The position numbers and the translations under genes were made by a program. Positions 17,140 to 25,971 of a stretch of 64,000 nucleotides of DNA are shown here, in pieces. Origin of the DNA: Phytohabitans houttuyneae. GTDB lineage: Bacteria; Actinomycetota; Actinomycetes; Mycobacteriales; Micromonosporaceae. The notes under the pieces are model-generated. The model was not told the origin of the DNA and made no database searches. It saw only the letters and a list, made by a program, of their open reading frames with translations. The stretch lies in the NCBI RefSeq assembly GCF_011764425.1, contig NZ_BLPF01000003.1:1550001-1614000 (forward strand), given 5' to 3'. Position 1 is the stretch's first letter. Every line of letters begins with the position of its first letter.

Positions 17140-18566
17140 CTGATCTTGACGTTCGCGCGCGTGTCGCCGCCGAGCTGGAGCGCACCCGGCGGCGCAGCGT
17201 CACGCTGACCGACGCGGTGGACGACGACGACCTGGTGCGCCAGCACTCCCCGCTGATGTCGCCGCTGGTGTGGGACCTCGCCCACGTCGGCAACCAGGAG
17301 GAGCTGTGGCTGGTCCGCGACGTCGGCGGGCGCGAGCCGGTGCGGCAGGACATCGACCATCTGTACGACGCGTTCAAGCACCCCCGCAAGGACCGCCCCC
17401 AGCTGCCGCTGCTCGGGCCGGCCGAGGCGCGGGCGTACACGCGCACGGTGCGCGACAAGGTGCTCGACCTGCTCGACCGGGTGGAGCTGGAGGGGCGGCC
17501 GCTGGTCGAGCAGGGGTTCGCCTTCGGCATGATCGTGCAGCACGAGCAGCAGCACGACGAGACGATGCTCGCCACCCACCAGCTGCGCGCCGGGCCGCCG
17601 GTGCTCGCGGCCGCGCCGCCGCCGCGCCCCGCGGCCGCCGTCGACGGGGAGGCGCTCATCCCGGCCGGGCCGTTCACGATGGGTACCTCGGCCGAGCCCT
17701 GGGCACTCGACAACGAGCGGCCGGCGCACACCGTCGACCTGCCGGCGTACCTCATCGACCGCGCGCCGGTGACCAACCGCCAGTTCCAGGAGTTCGTCGA
17801 CGCGGGCGGCTACGAGGACCCGCGCTGGTGGAGCCCCGAGGGGTGGGAGCACCGCCAGCGGGCGGGGCTGGCCGGGCCGATGCACTGGCACGGCGACGGC
17901 ACGTACACGCGGTTCGGGCGGCGCGAGCCGCTCGTGCCGGACGAGCCGGTGGTGCACGTGTGCTGGTACGAGGCGGAGGCCTACGCGGCGTGGGCCGGCA
18001 AGCGCCTGCCGACCGAGGCGGAGTGGGAGAAGGCGGCCCGCTTCGACCCGGCGACCGGTCGCTCGCGGCGGTACCCGTGGGGCGACGAGGACCCGGCGGA
18101 GCACCACGCCAACCTGGGGCAGCGCCACCTCTCCCCCGCGCCGGTCGGCGCCTACCCGGGCGGCGCCTCGCCGGCCGGCGTGCACCAGCTGATCGGTGAC
18201 GTGTGGGAGTGGACGTCGTCGGACTTCCACGGCTATCCGGGGTTCGCCCCGTTCCCGTACCGGGAGTACTCGGAGGTGTTCTTCGGCCCGGAGTACAAGG
18301 TGCTGCGCGGCGGCTCGTTCGGCACCGACAAGGCGGCCTGCCGCGGCACGTTCCGCAACTGGGACTACCCGATCCGGCGCCAGATCTTCGCCGGCTTCCG
18401 GTGCGCGCGCACGGCCCCGTCGGAGCTGGCAAGCTCCGGCCCGAGGAGCGAAGCGACGAGGCTGGAGCGCGCCGGCTCCAGGGGCCACCCAGCGAGCGAA
18501 GCGAGCGCGCCAGGCACGGCACCGGAGCTGGCAAGGAGCGAAGCGACGACGCCGGAGCCCGCCTAG
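17136..18566 (+). CDS. egtB: Hercynine/gamma-glutamylcysteine sulfoxide synthase EgtB
   Basis: 476 residues. This non-heme iron enzyme joins hercynine to gamma-glutamylcysteine with O2. The N-terminal DinB-like bundle supplies iron ligands: His50 in DLAHVGN and the HxxxHxE motif HEQQHDE (His136, His140, Glu142). The C-terminal formylglycine-generating-enzyme-like domain has IPAGPFTMGT, RLPTEAEWE and LRGGSFGTD. GTG 17136 has an AGGAGG site 8 nt upstream and overlaps the egtA stop. The domain ends near FRCARTA; the last about 50 residues are a low-complexity Ser/Ala/Arg tail written by a GAGCGAAGCGA-type DNA repeat and are probably dispensable. Confidence 0.93.
   Translation: MTDLDVRARVAAELERTRRRSVTLTDAVDDDDLVRQHSPLMSPLVWDLAHVGNQEELWLVRDVGGREPVRQDIDHLYDAFKHPRKDRPQLPLLGPAEARAYTRTVRDKVLDLLDRVELEGRPLVEQGFAFGMIVQHEQQHDETMLATHQLRAGPPVLAAAPPPRPAAAVDGEALIPAGPFTMGTSAEPWALDNERPAHTVDLPAYLIDRAPVTNRQFQEFVDAGGYEDPRWWSPEGWEHRQRAGLAGPMHWHGDGTYTRFGRREPLVPDEPVVHVCWYEAEAYAAWAGKRLPTEAEWEKAARFDPATGRSRRYPWGDEDPAEHHANLGQRHLSPAPVGAYPGGASPAGVHQLIGDVWEWTSSDFHGYPGFAPFPYREYSEVFFGPEYKVLRGGSFGTDKAACRGTFRNWDYPIRRQIFAGFRCARTAPSELASSGPRSEATRLERAGSRGHPASEASAPGTAPELARSEATTPEPA
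18421..18560 (+). repeat. GAGCGAAGCGA-type direct repeats in the egtB 3' end
   Basis: CGGAGCTGGCAAG occurs at 18421-18433 and 18523-18535. GGAGCGAAGCGACGA follows nearby in both copies (from 18445 and 18535), and a third GAGCGAAGCGAGC lies near 18494. The array codes an extra tail on EgtB. Related reverse-complement sequence occurs around 37610-37675. Confidence 0.7.
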
Positions 18567-19288
18567 TGTGCCGGCACCTGGCGTACGTGGGGCGGCCGGT
18601 GACGCTGGCCGCCCTGCTGCTGGAGCCGCCGCACTCGCTGCTGCGCCAGTCCTGGGCGCCGCGGGACATGCGTGGCGGCGGCACGATCAACGCGGACGGC
18701 TTCGGCGTCGGCTGGTACACACCGGACGGTCCGGTCCGGTACCGGCGCGGAAGTCCGATGTGGAGTGACGCCGCGCTGCCCGACCTCGCGCGGTCGACCA
18801 GCAGCGGCGCGGTCCTGGCGGCGGTGCGCTCGGCGACCGTGGGCATGCCGGTGGTGGAGACGGCGGCCGCGCCGTTCGCCGGCGACGGCCTGCTGTTCAG
18901 CCACAACGGCCGGGTGACGGGCTGGCCGCACAGCGTCGCCAAGCTCGCCGGTGAGCTGCCCGTCACCGACCTTCTCACGCTCGACGCGCCCACCGACGCC
19001 GCTTTCCTGTGGGCGCTGCTGCGCCACCGGCTGCGCGGCGGCGCCGACCCGGCCGCCGCGCTCGCCGCGCTCGTGTCCGAAGTGGACGCCGCGGCGCCGG
19101 GCTCGCGGCTCAACCTGCTGCTCACCGACGGCGACCGGATCTACGCGACGGCGGCCGGCCACTCGCTGTGGACGCGGCCCGGACTCGTCGCCTCCGAACC
19201 CTACGACGGCGACCCCGCGTGGCAGCCCGTCCCCGACCGCTCGCTCGTGGTCGCCGACCTGGCGACCCACAACGTGGAGGACCTGTGA
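18566..19288 (+). CDS. egtC: Gamma-glutamyl hercynylcysteine sulfoxide hydrolase EgtC
   Basis: 240 residues, class II (Ntn-type) glutamine amidotransferase fold. The catalytic Cys is residue 2 (MCRHLAYVG), exposed after removal of the initiator, and NADGFGVGWY and LFSHNGRV follow as in the family. It removes the glutamate left by EgtA. The GTG start shares one base with the egtB stop (TAGTG). Length and motifs are normal. It also supports 18566 rather than an upstream start, since Cys must be residue 2. Confidence 0.92.
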   Translation: MCRHLAYVGRPVTLAALLLEPPHSLLRQSWAPRDMRGGGTINADGFGVGWYTPDGPVRYRRGSPMWSDAALPDLARSTSSGAVLAAVRSATVGMPVVETAAAPFAGDGLLFSHNGRVTGWPHSVAKLAGELPVTDLLTLDAPTDAAFLWALLRHRLRGGADPAAALAALVSEVDAAAPGSRLNLLLTDGDRIYATAAGHSLWTRPGLVASEPYDGDPAWQPVPDRSLVVADLATHNVEDL

Positions 19289-20253
19289 GGCTCGACATCC
19301 ACCTGACCGAGGCCGACCTGGCCCGCGCGCTGCGCGAGGACGCGCGCGCCGGGCTCACCGCGACACCCAAGACCCTGCCACCGAAGTGGTTCTACGACGC
19401 CCACGGCAGCGAGCTCTTCGAGCGGATCACCGAGCTGCCGGAGTACTACCCGACGCGCGCCGAGCGGGCCGCGCTCACCGCGCACGCCGGCGAGATCGCC
19501 GAGGTCACCGCCGCGAAGACCCTCGTCGAGCTCGGCTCGGGCTCCTCCGACAAGACCCGGCTGCTGCTGGACGCGCTGCACCGGTACGGCACGCTGGGCC
19601 GCTTCGTGCCGCTGGACGTCTCCGAGCCGGCGCTGCGCGCGGCCGCCACCGCGATCGACGCGGACTACCCCGACCTCGACGTGCACGCGATCGCCGGCGA
19701 CTTCACCCGCCACCTGGACGAGATACCGGCCGGCGACGGGCGGCTCGTCGTGTTCCTGGGCGGCACGATCGGCAACTTCGAGCCGGCCGAGCGGGCCCGC
19801 TTCCTGCGCGACCTGCGCGCGGTGCTGCACCCGGGCGAGTGGTTCCTGCTCGGCACCGATTTGGTCAAGGACGCGGACACGCTGGTCGCGGCGTACGACG
19901 ACAGCGCCGGCGTCACCGCCGAGTTCAACCGCAACGTGCTGCGCGTGCTCAACCGCCAGCTGGACGCCGACTTCGACCCGGAGGCGTTCGACCACGTGGC
20001 GCTCTGGGACGCGGAGCGGGAGTGGATCGAGATGCGGCTGCGGGCGGCCCGGCCGATGCGGGTGCGGGTGGCGGCGCTCGACCTGTCGGTGTCCTTCGCG
20101 AACGGCGAGGAGCTGTACACGGAGATCTCCGCGAAGTTCCGCCGGGCCGGCATCGCGGCCGAGCTCACGGCGGCGGGCTTCGAGCCGGTGCGGTGGTGGA
20201 CCGACACGCCGGGGCGCTTCGGCGTGACGCTGGCCCGGGCGGCCATCCGGTGA
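19285..20253 (+). CDS. egtD: Histidine N-alpha-trimethyltransferase EgtD
   Basis: 322 residues. It trimethylates histidine to hercynine with three SAM, the committed step. Family motifs are all present: PPKWFYDAHGSELFERIT at the N-terminus, SAM loop LVELGSGSSDKTRLLL, FLGGTIGNF, and the C-terminal substrate region with NGEELYTEIS. GTG 19285 overlaps the egtC stop as GTGA, with GGAGG about 5 nt upstream. Confidence 0.94.
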   Translation: MRLDIHLTEADLARALREDARAGLTATPKTLPPKWFYDAHGSELFERITELPEYYPTRAERAALTAHAGEIAEVTAAKTLVELGSGSSDKTRLLLDALHRYGTLGRFVPLDVSEPALRAAATAIDADYPDLDVHAIAGDFTRHLDEIPAGDGRLVVFLGGTIGNFEPAERARFLRDLRAVLHPGEWFLLGTDLVKDADTLVAAYDDSAGVTAEFNRNVLRVLNRQLDADFDPEAFDHVALWDAEREWIEMRLRAARPMRVRVAALDLSVSFANGEELYTEISAKFRRAGIAAELTAAGFEPVRWWTDTPGRFGVTLARAAIR

Positions 20254-21416
20254 TCGACGTCGAACGGGCGCGGAGGGAGACGCCGGGCTGCGCGCACGTG
20301 GCGCACCTCAACAACGCCGGCGCCGCCCTCCCGCCCGCCGCGGTCACCGACGCGGTCGTCGGCCACCTGCGCCTGGAGGAGCGGATCGGCGGGTACGAGG
20401 CGGCGGAGGCGGCCGAGGCCGAGGTGGAGCACGTCTACACGGCGATCGCGCGGCTGATCGGGTGCGCGCCGCACGAGGTCGCGGTGGTGGAAAACGCCAC
20501 CCGCGGGTGGGACATGGCGTTCTACGCGCTGGCGTTCGGGCCCGGCGACCGCATCCTGACGACCCGCACCGAGTACGCGAGCAACGTGATCGCCCTGCTC
20601 CAGGTGGCCGCCCGCACCGGCGCCACCGTCGAGGTGATCGAGACCGACGGGCACGGCCTGCCCTCGCTGGACCACCTGGCCCGCGAGCTTTCGCGGGGCG
20701 CGGCGCTGGTCGCGGTCACCCACGTGCCCACGCACAGCGGGCTGGTCAACCCGGCCGCGGAGATCGGCGCGCTGGCCCGGGCGGCCGGCGTGCCGTACCT
20801 GCTGGACGCCTGCCAGTCGGTCGGCCAGCTGCCCGTCGACGTGGCCGCGATCGGGTGCGACATGCTCGCCGCCACCGGCCGCAAGTTCCTGCGGGGGCCG
20901 CGCGGCACCGGCTTCCTGTACGTGTCCGAGCGGATCGTCGAGCGCCTCGAACCGCCGTTCCTGGACCTGCACGCGGCGACCTGGACGGCGCCGGACGCGT
21001 ACGAGATCAGGCCGGACGCCCGCCGCTTCGAGACGTGGGAGACCAACTACGCCGGCAAGATCGGGCTCGGCGTGGCGGTCGACTACGCGCTCGGGTGGGG
21101 GCTCGACGCGATCGAGGCGCGGGTCACCGCGCTCGCGGCCGGGCTGCGCGAGCGGCTCGCCGAGGTGCCCGGCGTGACCGTGCGCGACGAGGGGACGCGG
21201 CGGTGCGGCATCGTCACGTTCACCGTCGACGGCGTCCCGGCCGCCGAGGTCAGCCGGCGGCTGCGGGCGGCCGGGGTCAACACGAGCGTCTCCCCGATGG
21301 AGTACGCCCGCTTCGACCTCGCCGCCCGCGGCCTGCCCGACGTCGTGCGCGCCTCGGTGCACTACTACAACACCGAGGAGGAGCTGGACCGCCTGGTCGC
21401 CGGCCTACGGCAGTAG
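20250..21416 (+). CDS. egtE: PLP-dependent lyase EgtE of ergothioneine synthesis
   Basis: 388 residues, fold-type I class V aminotransferase/SufS-like. It cleaves the hercynylcysteine sulfoxide C-S bond to give ergothioneine. The PLP lysine is in ATGRKFLRGPRGTGF, with HLNNAGAALPP at the N-terminus and LLDACQSVGQLPVD for cofactor contacts. GTG 20250 overlaps the egtD stop as GTGA. The 3' end overlaps the convergent S8 protease gene by 12 nt. With this gene the pathway egtA-E is complete. Confidence 0.9.
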   Translation: MIDVERARRETPGCAHVAHLNNAGAALPPAAVTDAVVGHLRLEERIGGYEAAEAAEAEVEHVYTAIARLIGCAPHEVAVVENATRGWDMAFYALAFGPGDRILTTRTEYASNVIALLQVAARTGATVEVIETDGHGLPSLDHLARELSRGAALVAVTHVPTHSGLVNPAAEIGALARAAGVPYLLDACQSVGQLPVDVAAIGCDMLAATGRKFLRGPRGTGFLYVSERIVERLEPPFLDLHAATWTAPDAYEIRPDARRFETWETNYAGKIGLGVAVDYALGWGLDAIEARVTALAAGLRERLAEVPGVTVRDEGTRRCGIVTFTVDGVPAAEVSRRLRAAGVNTSVSPMEYARFDLAARGLPDVVRASVHYYNTEEELDRLVAGLRQ

Positions 21417-22739
21417 GACCGCGCCCACTCCCGGCACCGCCTGGGCGCGCGCCTGCGCGAGCAGCGCGGCCGCCGCGTCCCGGCCGTTTTCGCCGGTGCG
21501 GGACATCCGCGCGGCGATCATGCCGGCGACGATCGGCGTGGAGAACGACGTGCCGCTCCACATCGCCAGCCCGGCGAACGTCTCCACCCGCGCCTGCGGC
21601 AGCGTGGGCGGGATGTTCGGCGGCTCCTGGTAGGTGAACTTGCCGTCCGGGAACGCGTTGACCAGGTCGGTGCCGGGCGCGTACACGTCGACCCAGCCGC
21701 CGAAGTTGCTGAACTCGGCCCGGCTGCGCCAGTCGGTGCCCAGCGCGCCCACCGACACCGTGAACGGCGCGGCCGCCGGCCAGAAGAACGTCCGGTCCCC
21801 GTCGTTGCCGGCGGCCACGACCAGCGCGATCCCCTTGTGGTGGCGCAGCCGCTCCTCACCCCAGACCTTGAAGGCCAGCAGCCCGCCCGCGTACGCCCGG
21901 GTGCCGGCGGACATGCTGATCACGTCCGGGTACTCGGCCGCGACGGCCCGGTCGAGGTTCTGCACGAGCGTGGACTCCCAGGTGGCGCCGCCCCGCGCGA
22001 AGAGGCTCAGCACGTGCACCTCGGCCCGCGGCGCCATCGCCCGCACCAGCCCGGCGATGAACGTGCCGTGCCCCGCGTACGGGTCGAGCACCCGCCCCGG
22101 CCGCACCAGCGGGTCGCGCTCGCCGGTGACCCCGCGCATCCAGAACGGGTTGGCGGTCAGCTCGGTGTCGAGGCCGGTGTCGACCACGACGACCTTGACG
22201 CCCGCGCCGGCCGCCGGGTCGGCGGACATCGGCGGGTACGGCGCGCCGCCCGGCCCGATCGGCTCCGGCTCGGTCGCCGGGCAGTGCCCCGCGTCACCGG
22301 CGATGTGCACGGCGTGGTCGGGAGCGGCCCACCCCGCGCCGAGCCCCGGGATGTCGAACTCCTCGTTGCCCTCCCGCACCAGGTCGAGCGCGTCGTGCGT
22401 CTCCAGGCCGCGCAGCCACACGAGACGGACACCGTTGACCACCTGCTCGATGCGGTCCCGCTCGCGGGCCGGCGGCGGGTCGGTGCGGTCGTCGCGGTCC
22501 CGGTCGCCGTAGTCACGCCGGCCCCGCACACTCTCCTCGTACCGGTCCAAAATGGACCGTACGTGCGGCACCGCCTCCTCGCGGACCAGGATGCAGCCCT
22601 TGCGGTACAGGTACTGGATCTCCCCCGTCTCGCCGTCCCGGCGCACGCCAACCTCGTCCGCGCCCCCCAGCGCGCGCACGGCGTGGTCGGTCTGTATCTG
22701 CTGAATCGATCTCGACTTGCCTGCCGGCTTCTCAGCCAC
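21405..22739 (-). CDS. Cytoplasmic subtilisin-like S8 serine protease
   Basis: 444 residues. Catalytic Asp187 in VVVVDTGLD, His224 in YAGHGTFIAG, oxyanion Asn312 in AAGNDGD and Ser398 in GTSFSTPIVAG are all intact. There is no signal peptide and no secretion motif; the N-terminal about 170 residues are charged and may be a pro- or adaptor segment. GTG at 22739 has GGGGAGG about 6 nt upstream. It is divergent, only 52 bp away, from a CHAT/TPR gene, and an ECF sigma gene lies beyond that. An intracellular subtilase beside a caspase-like CHAT protein suggests a proteolytic relay in defence or cell death (inference). Confidence 0.85.
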   Translation of the reverse strand: MAEKPAGKSRSIQQIQTDHAVRALGGADEVGVRRDGETGEIQYLYRKGCILVREEAVPHVRSILDRYEESVRGRRDYGDRDRDDRTDPPPARERDRIEQVVNGVRLVWLRGLETHDALDLVREGNEEFDIPGLGAGWAAPDHAVHIAGDAGHCPATEPEPIGPGGAPYPPMSADPAAGAGVKVVVVDTGLDTELTANPFWMRGVTGERDPLVRPGRVLDPYAGHGTFIAGLVRAMAPRAEVHVLSLFARGGATWESTLVQNLDRAVAAEYPDVISMSAGTRAYAGGLLAFKVWGEERLRHHKGIALVVAAGNDGDRTFFWPAAAPFTVSVGALGTDWRSRAEFSNFGGWVDVYAPGTDLVNAFPDGKFTYQEPPNIPPTLPQARVETFAGLAMWSGTSFSTPIVAGMIAARMSRTGENGRDAAAALLAQARAQAVPGVGAVLLP

Positions 22740-22779
22740 GGCACCCTCCCCGGTGTCCGTATCGCTTCCATGGAATTCC

Positions 22780-22785
22780 TACGAT
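22780..22785 (+). promoter_or_regulatory. -10 box of a leaderless promoter
   Basis: TACGAT, exactly 6 nt before the GTG at 22792. It supports that start for the CHAT gene over an ATG at 22717 that would overlap the S8 gene. Confidence 0.5.
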
Positions 22786-22791
22786 GTTCTG

Positions 22792-25437
22792 GTGAACGAA
22801 GCCGAACGGCACGGCGAGGCGCTGCTGGCCCTCACCCTGTCCCGTCCGGCGGACGCGCTCGCCCGCGCCGGCCAGCTGCTCGCCGAGGCGGCGGACGCGC
22901 TGACGGAGTCGTTCGCGCATCAGGCGCGGGCGATCGTACTGCGTGACTCCGGCCGGGTGGACGAGGCCGTCGTCGAGCTTCGTGCGGCTTTGCGCGCCGC
23001 CGGCCGATCCGGCTCGGCCGAGCGGTTGGTCGACGTGCGGGCGACCCTCGGTGTGACGCTCGGCTTCGCCGGGCGCACGTCGCAGGGTCTGACCATGTTG
23101 GACACCGCGGTCGCGGGCTGCGCGGGCGGGGTGCTCGCCGGCCGGGTGCTGATGCGCCGGGCCAGCATACTGCGGCTCGTCGGGCGGTACGACGACGCGC
23201 TCACCGACCTGCGCCGCGCCATCGAGCTCCTGCGCCGCGGCGGCGACCCGATCTGGGAGGCCCGCTCGCGCACGCACCGCTTCCTCGTGTACGCGGCGCT
23301 CGGTCAGGCCGCCCGCGCCGACCGCGACCTGGTCATCGCCGAGCGCCTGTTCGCCGCGCAGGGGCAGGAGCTGGAGTCGGCGATCGCGGTGCACAACCGG
23401 GCCGACGTCGCCCTGCAGGGCGGCGACGTCCCGCGCGCACTGGGCTTCCTGGACGAGGCCGACGACAGGTACTCGGCGCTCGGCGCCGTGCGCCCGAACC
23501 TCGCCCTCGACCGGTGCGCCGTGCTGCTCGCGGCCGGCCTCGCCGTCGAGGCGGTCATGGTGGCCGACGACGCGGTGCGGCGCATCGGCCCCGGCTGGGC
23601 GTCGAAGGTGGCGGAGCTGACGCTCGCCGGCGCGCGGGCCGCCCTCGCCGCCGGGCGCTTCGCCGACGCGTCCACCCGGGCCGCCGCCGCCCGCGACCTC
23701 TTCCGCCGGCAGGGGCGGCGGTGGTGGCACGCCCGCGCGGAGTTCGTGGTGACCCAGTCGCGGTACGCGGCGGGCGAGCACGGCGTCCGCCTGCTGCGGC
23801 GGGCCGTCGAGCTGGCCCACCGCCTGGACGCGCTGCGGGCCGAGGAGGCGCCGGCCGCGCACCTGCTGGCCGGGCGGCTCGCCGCGGGGCTGGGCCGGGC
23901 GGACGACGCGGAGCGCCACCTCGCCGGCGCGGCCCGCTTCCGGCACCGCGGCCCCACGTTCGGGCACGCGGCCGGCTGGCTGGCCCAGGCGTTGCGGGCG
24001 CAGAGCCGGGGCGACACCGCCGCGGTGCTCGTCGCCTGCCGCCGCGGGCTCGTCGCCGCCGGTGAGCACCAGCGCACGCTCGGCGCGCCGGAGCTGCGGG
24101 CGCACGCCGCGGCGTACGGTACGGAGCTGGTCGCCATCGCGCTGCGCCACGCCGTCAAGCGCGGCGACGGGCGGATGCTGCTGCGGTGGACCGAGCGGTG
24201 GCGGGCCAGCGCGCTCGCGGTGCCGCCCGCGCTGCCGCCCGACGACCCGGAGCTGGTCGCCGAGCTCGGCGCGCTGCGCGCGGTGGTACGCCGGCTGGAG
24301 TCCGCCCGCGCCGAGGGCTCGGCGACCGCGCGCCTCGACCACGAGCGCGGCCTGCTCGAAGCCTCGATCCGGGCGCGCACCCGGCGGGCGGCGGGTGACC
24401 CGGCCGGCGGCGGCTTCGCCGGTGCCGACGTCGCCGCGATCCTCGACGGCCTCGGCGGCCACCGGCTCGCCGAGCTGACCGCGGTCGACGGCGTGCTGTA
24501 CGCCACGACGGTCGTCGGCCGCCGCGTCCGCATGCACGCCGTCGGCCCGGTCGCCGAGGCCGAGCGGGAGGTGGAGCTGGCCCGGTTCATGCTGCGCCGC
24601 CTCGCGCACGGCCGGGCACCCCGCGGCGCGCTCGACCGCCTCGACCGGGCCGGGGCGGCGCTGCAGCGGGCGCTGCTCGGGCCGGCCGCCGGCGACCTCG
24701 CCGGCGACGGGCCGGTGGTCGTGGTGCCGCCGGCGCAGCTGCACGCGGTGCCGTGGGCGCTGCTCCCGGCGCTGCGCGGGACCCCGGTCGCGGTCGCGCC
24801 GTCCGCCGTCACCTGGCTGCGCGCCGGCGCCGTGCCGGGGCCGCGGCGGCACCGGGTGGCACTGGTCGGCGGGCCGGGCCTGGACGCCAGCGCGGTCGAG
24901 CTGAAGCAGCTCGCTGCCCTCTACCCCGACGCGGTCATGCTCAGCGAGGGCGCCGCCACGGCCGCGGCGACGCTGGCCGCGCTGGACGGGGCGTGGACCG
25001 CTCATGTGGCCGCGCACGGCACGTTCCACAGCGAAAACCCGCTCTTCTCCGCGCTGTCGCTGGACGACGGGCCGCTGATGGTGCACGACCTGGGCCGGCT
25101 GCGCCGCGCGCCGCTGCGGCTGGTGCTCTCCAGCTGCGAGTCCGGCGTGGCCGGCACGGTCACCGCGGGCAACGTCGCCGCGCCCTCGTCCGGTGTCCCG
25201 GTGGTCGACGAGCTGCTCGGCATGGTCACCGCGCTCGTGCCGCTCGGCACCGCGAGCATCCTGGCCAGCGTCGTGCCGGTGCACGACGGCGCCACCGCGC
25301 CGCTGATGGTCGCCTTCCACGAGCGGCTGCGGGCCGGTGCGTCGTTCGCCGAGGCGCTGCTCGCGGTCCGCGCCAGCGGCGGCGACGACCCGGTCGCCAC
25401 CGCCACCGCCCTGTCGTTTCTCGCCCTGGGCCGCTAG
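22792..25437 (+). CDS. CHAT-domain (caspase-like) protein with TPR array
   Basis: 881 residues from GTG 22792. Residues about 1-500 are helical TPR-like repeats (Ala/Leu/Arg-rich, many DRAL- and AR-type helix pairs). The C-terminal about 280 residues are a CHAT domain, clan CD like caspases: His742 in VAAHGTF and Cys782 in LSSCESG form the dyad, followed by LVPLGTASILASVVPV and FHERLRAGASFAEALL. The dyad is intact, so protease activity is expected. CHAT-TPR proteins serve as inducible proteases in bacterial immunity and death pathways. The neighbouring S8 protease, ECF sigma factor and small 163-residue gene form one cassette with it. Confidence 0.85.
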   Translation: MNEAERHGEALLALTLSRPADALARAGQLLAEAADALTESFAHQARAIVLRDSGRVDEAVVELRAALRAAGRSGSAERLVDVRATLGVTLGFAGRTSQGLTMLDTAVAGCAGGVLAGRVLMRRASILRLVGRYDDALTDLRRAIELLRRGGDPIWEARSRTHRFLVYAALGQAARADRDLVIAERLFAAQGQELESAIAVHNRADVALQGGDVPRALGFLDEADDRYSALGAVRPNLALDRCAVLLAAGLAVEAVMVADDAVRRIGPGWASKVAELTLAGARAALAAGRFADASTRAAAARDLFRRQGRRWWHARAEFVVTQSRYAAGEHGVRLLRRAVELAHRLDALRAEEAPAAHLLAGRLAAGLGRADDAERHLAGAARFRHRGPTFGHAAGWLAQALRAQSRGDTAAVLVACRRGLVAAGEHQRTLGAPELRAHAAAYGTELVAIALRHAVKRGDGRMLLRWTERWRASALAVPPALPPDDPELVAELGALRAVVRRLESARAEGSATARLDHERGLLEASIRARTRRAAGDPAGGGFAGADVAAILDGLGGHRLAELTAVDGVLYATTVVGRRVRMHAVGPVAEAEREVELARFMLRRLAHGRAPRGALDRLDRAGAALQRALLGPAAGDLAGDGPVVVVPPAQLHAVPWALLPALRGTPVAVAPSAVTWLRAGAVPGPRRHRVALVGGPGLDASAVELKQLAALYPDAVMLSEGAATAAATLAALDGAWTAHVAAHGTFHSENPLFSALSLDDGPLMVHDLGRLRRAPLRLVLSSCESGVAGTVTAGNVAAPSSGVPVVDELLGMVTALVPLGTASILASVVPVHDGATAPLMVAFHERLRAGASFAEALLAVRASGGDDPVATATALSFLALGR

Positions 25438-25468
25438 CGGAGCGATCACGCCGCGCCCTCGGCGCGCG

Positions 25469-25960
25469 TCACGGCACGAGCCACGCGGTCCGCACCAGCT
25501 GGCCGATCTCGGAGCGGTAGCGGAGCCGGATCGGCCCGGCCGGCACGCCGTCGGCGACGAAGCGGCCCAGCTCGTCCACGTCGATCTCGACCGCGCCGCC
25601 GTCGCCGAGCTCCACGCCGCACTCGGTGACCGCGCCGGTGAACTGGCCGATCAGCCGCAGCCCCTGCCCGGTCGGCTCCAGGTCGACGTCGACCTGCACG
25701 CCGCCGCCGTCGAAGGTGAGCAGGCGGCTCTCCGCCGCCCCCGGCCCCCGCACCGCCTCGAAGAGCAGGCCGGAGCCGGTGTCCGCCGAGTCGGCGATCA
25801 GCTCGGCTAGCTCGTGGTCGAGGTGGCGGGTGAGGATCGCGGCGCGGGCCGCCTCGATGACGCCGGGCGGCACCGGATCGACCTCGGCCGCGACCCGGCG
25901 CAGGGCCGCCATCAGGGCGTCGTCGTCGCGGTCGCTGGCGCTGACGGGTGTGGTGTTCAT
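25469..25960 (-). CDS. 163-residue protein paired with ECF sigma factor, unknown function
   Basis: 163 residues, no membrane helix. The N-terminal about 60 residues are helical and acidic (LMAALRRVAAEVDPVPPGVIEAAR), and the rest is predicted beta-rich (VQVDVDLEPTGQGLRLIGQF, VEIDVDELGRFVADGVP). It follows the ECF sigma gene by 11 nt in the same direction, the usual place for a sigma-factor partner, but it has no recognisable anti-sigma or zinc motif. It converges on the CHAT gene. A sigma-modulating or CHAT-substrate role can be proposed; neither is shown by sequence. Confidence 0.6.
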   Translation of the reverse strand: MNTTPVSASDRDDDALMAALRRVAAEVDPVPPGVIEAARAAILTRHLDHELAELIADSADTGSGLLFEAVRGPGAAESRLLTFDGGGVQVDVDLEPTGQGLRLIGQFTGAVTECGVELGDGGAVEIDVDELGRFVADGVPAGPIRLRYRSEIGQLVRTAWLVP

Positions 25961-25971
25961 GGCGGCCGTCC

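Noticed and set aside
22732-25449. A 905-residue antisense frame across the CHAT gene
   Set aside because: It is a GC-skewed shadow rich in Arg/Gly/His without domains; the plus strand has clear CHAT motifs.
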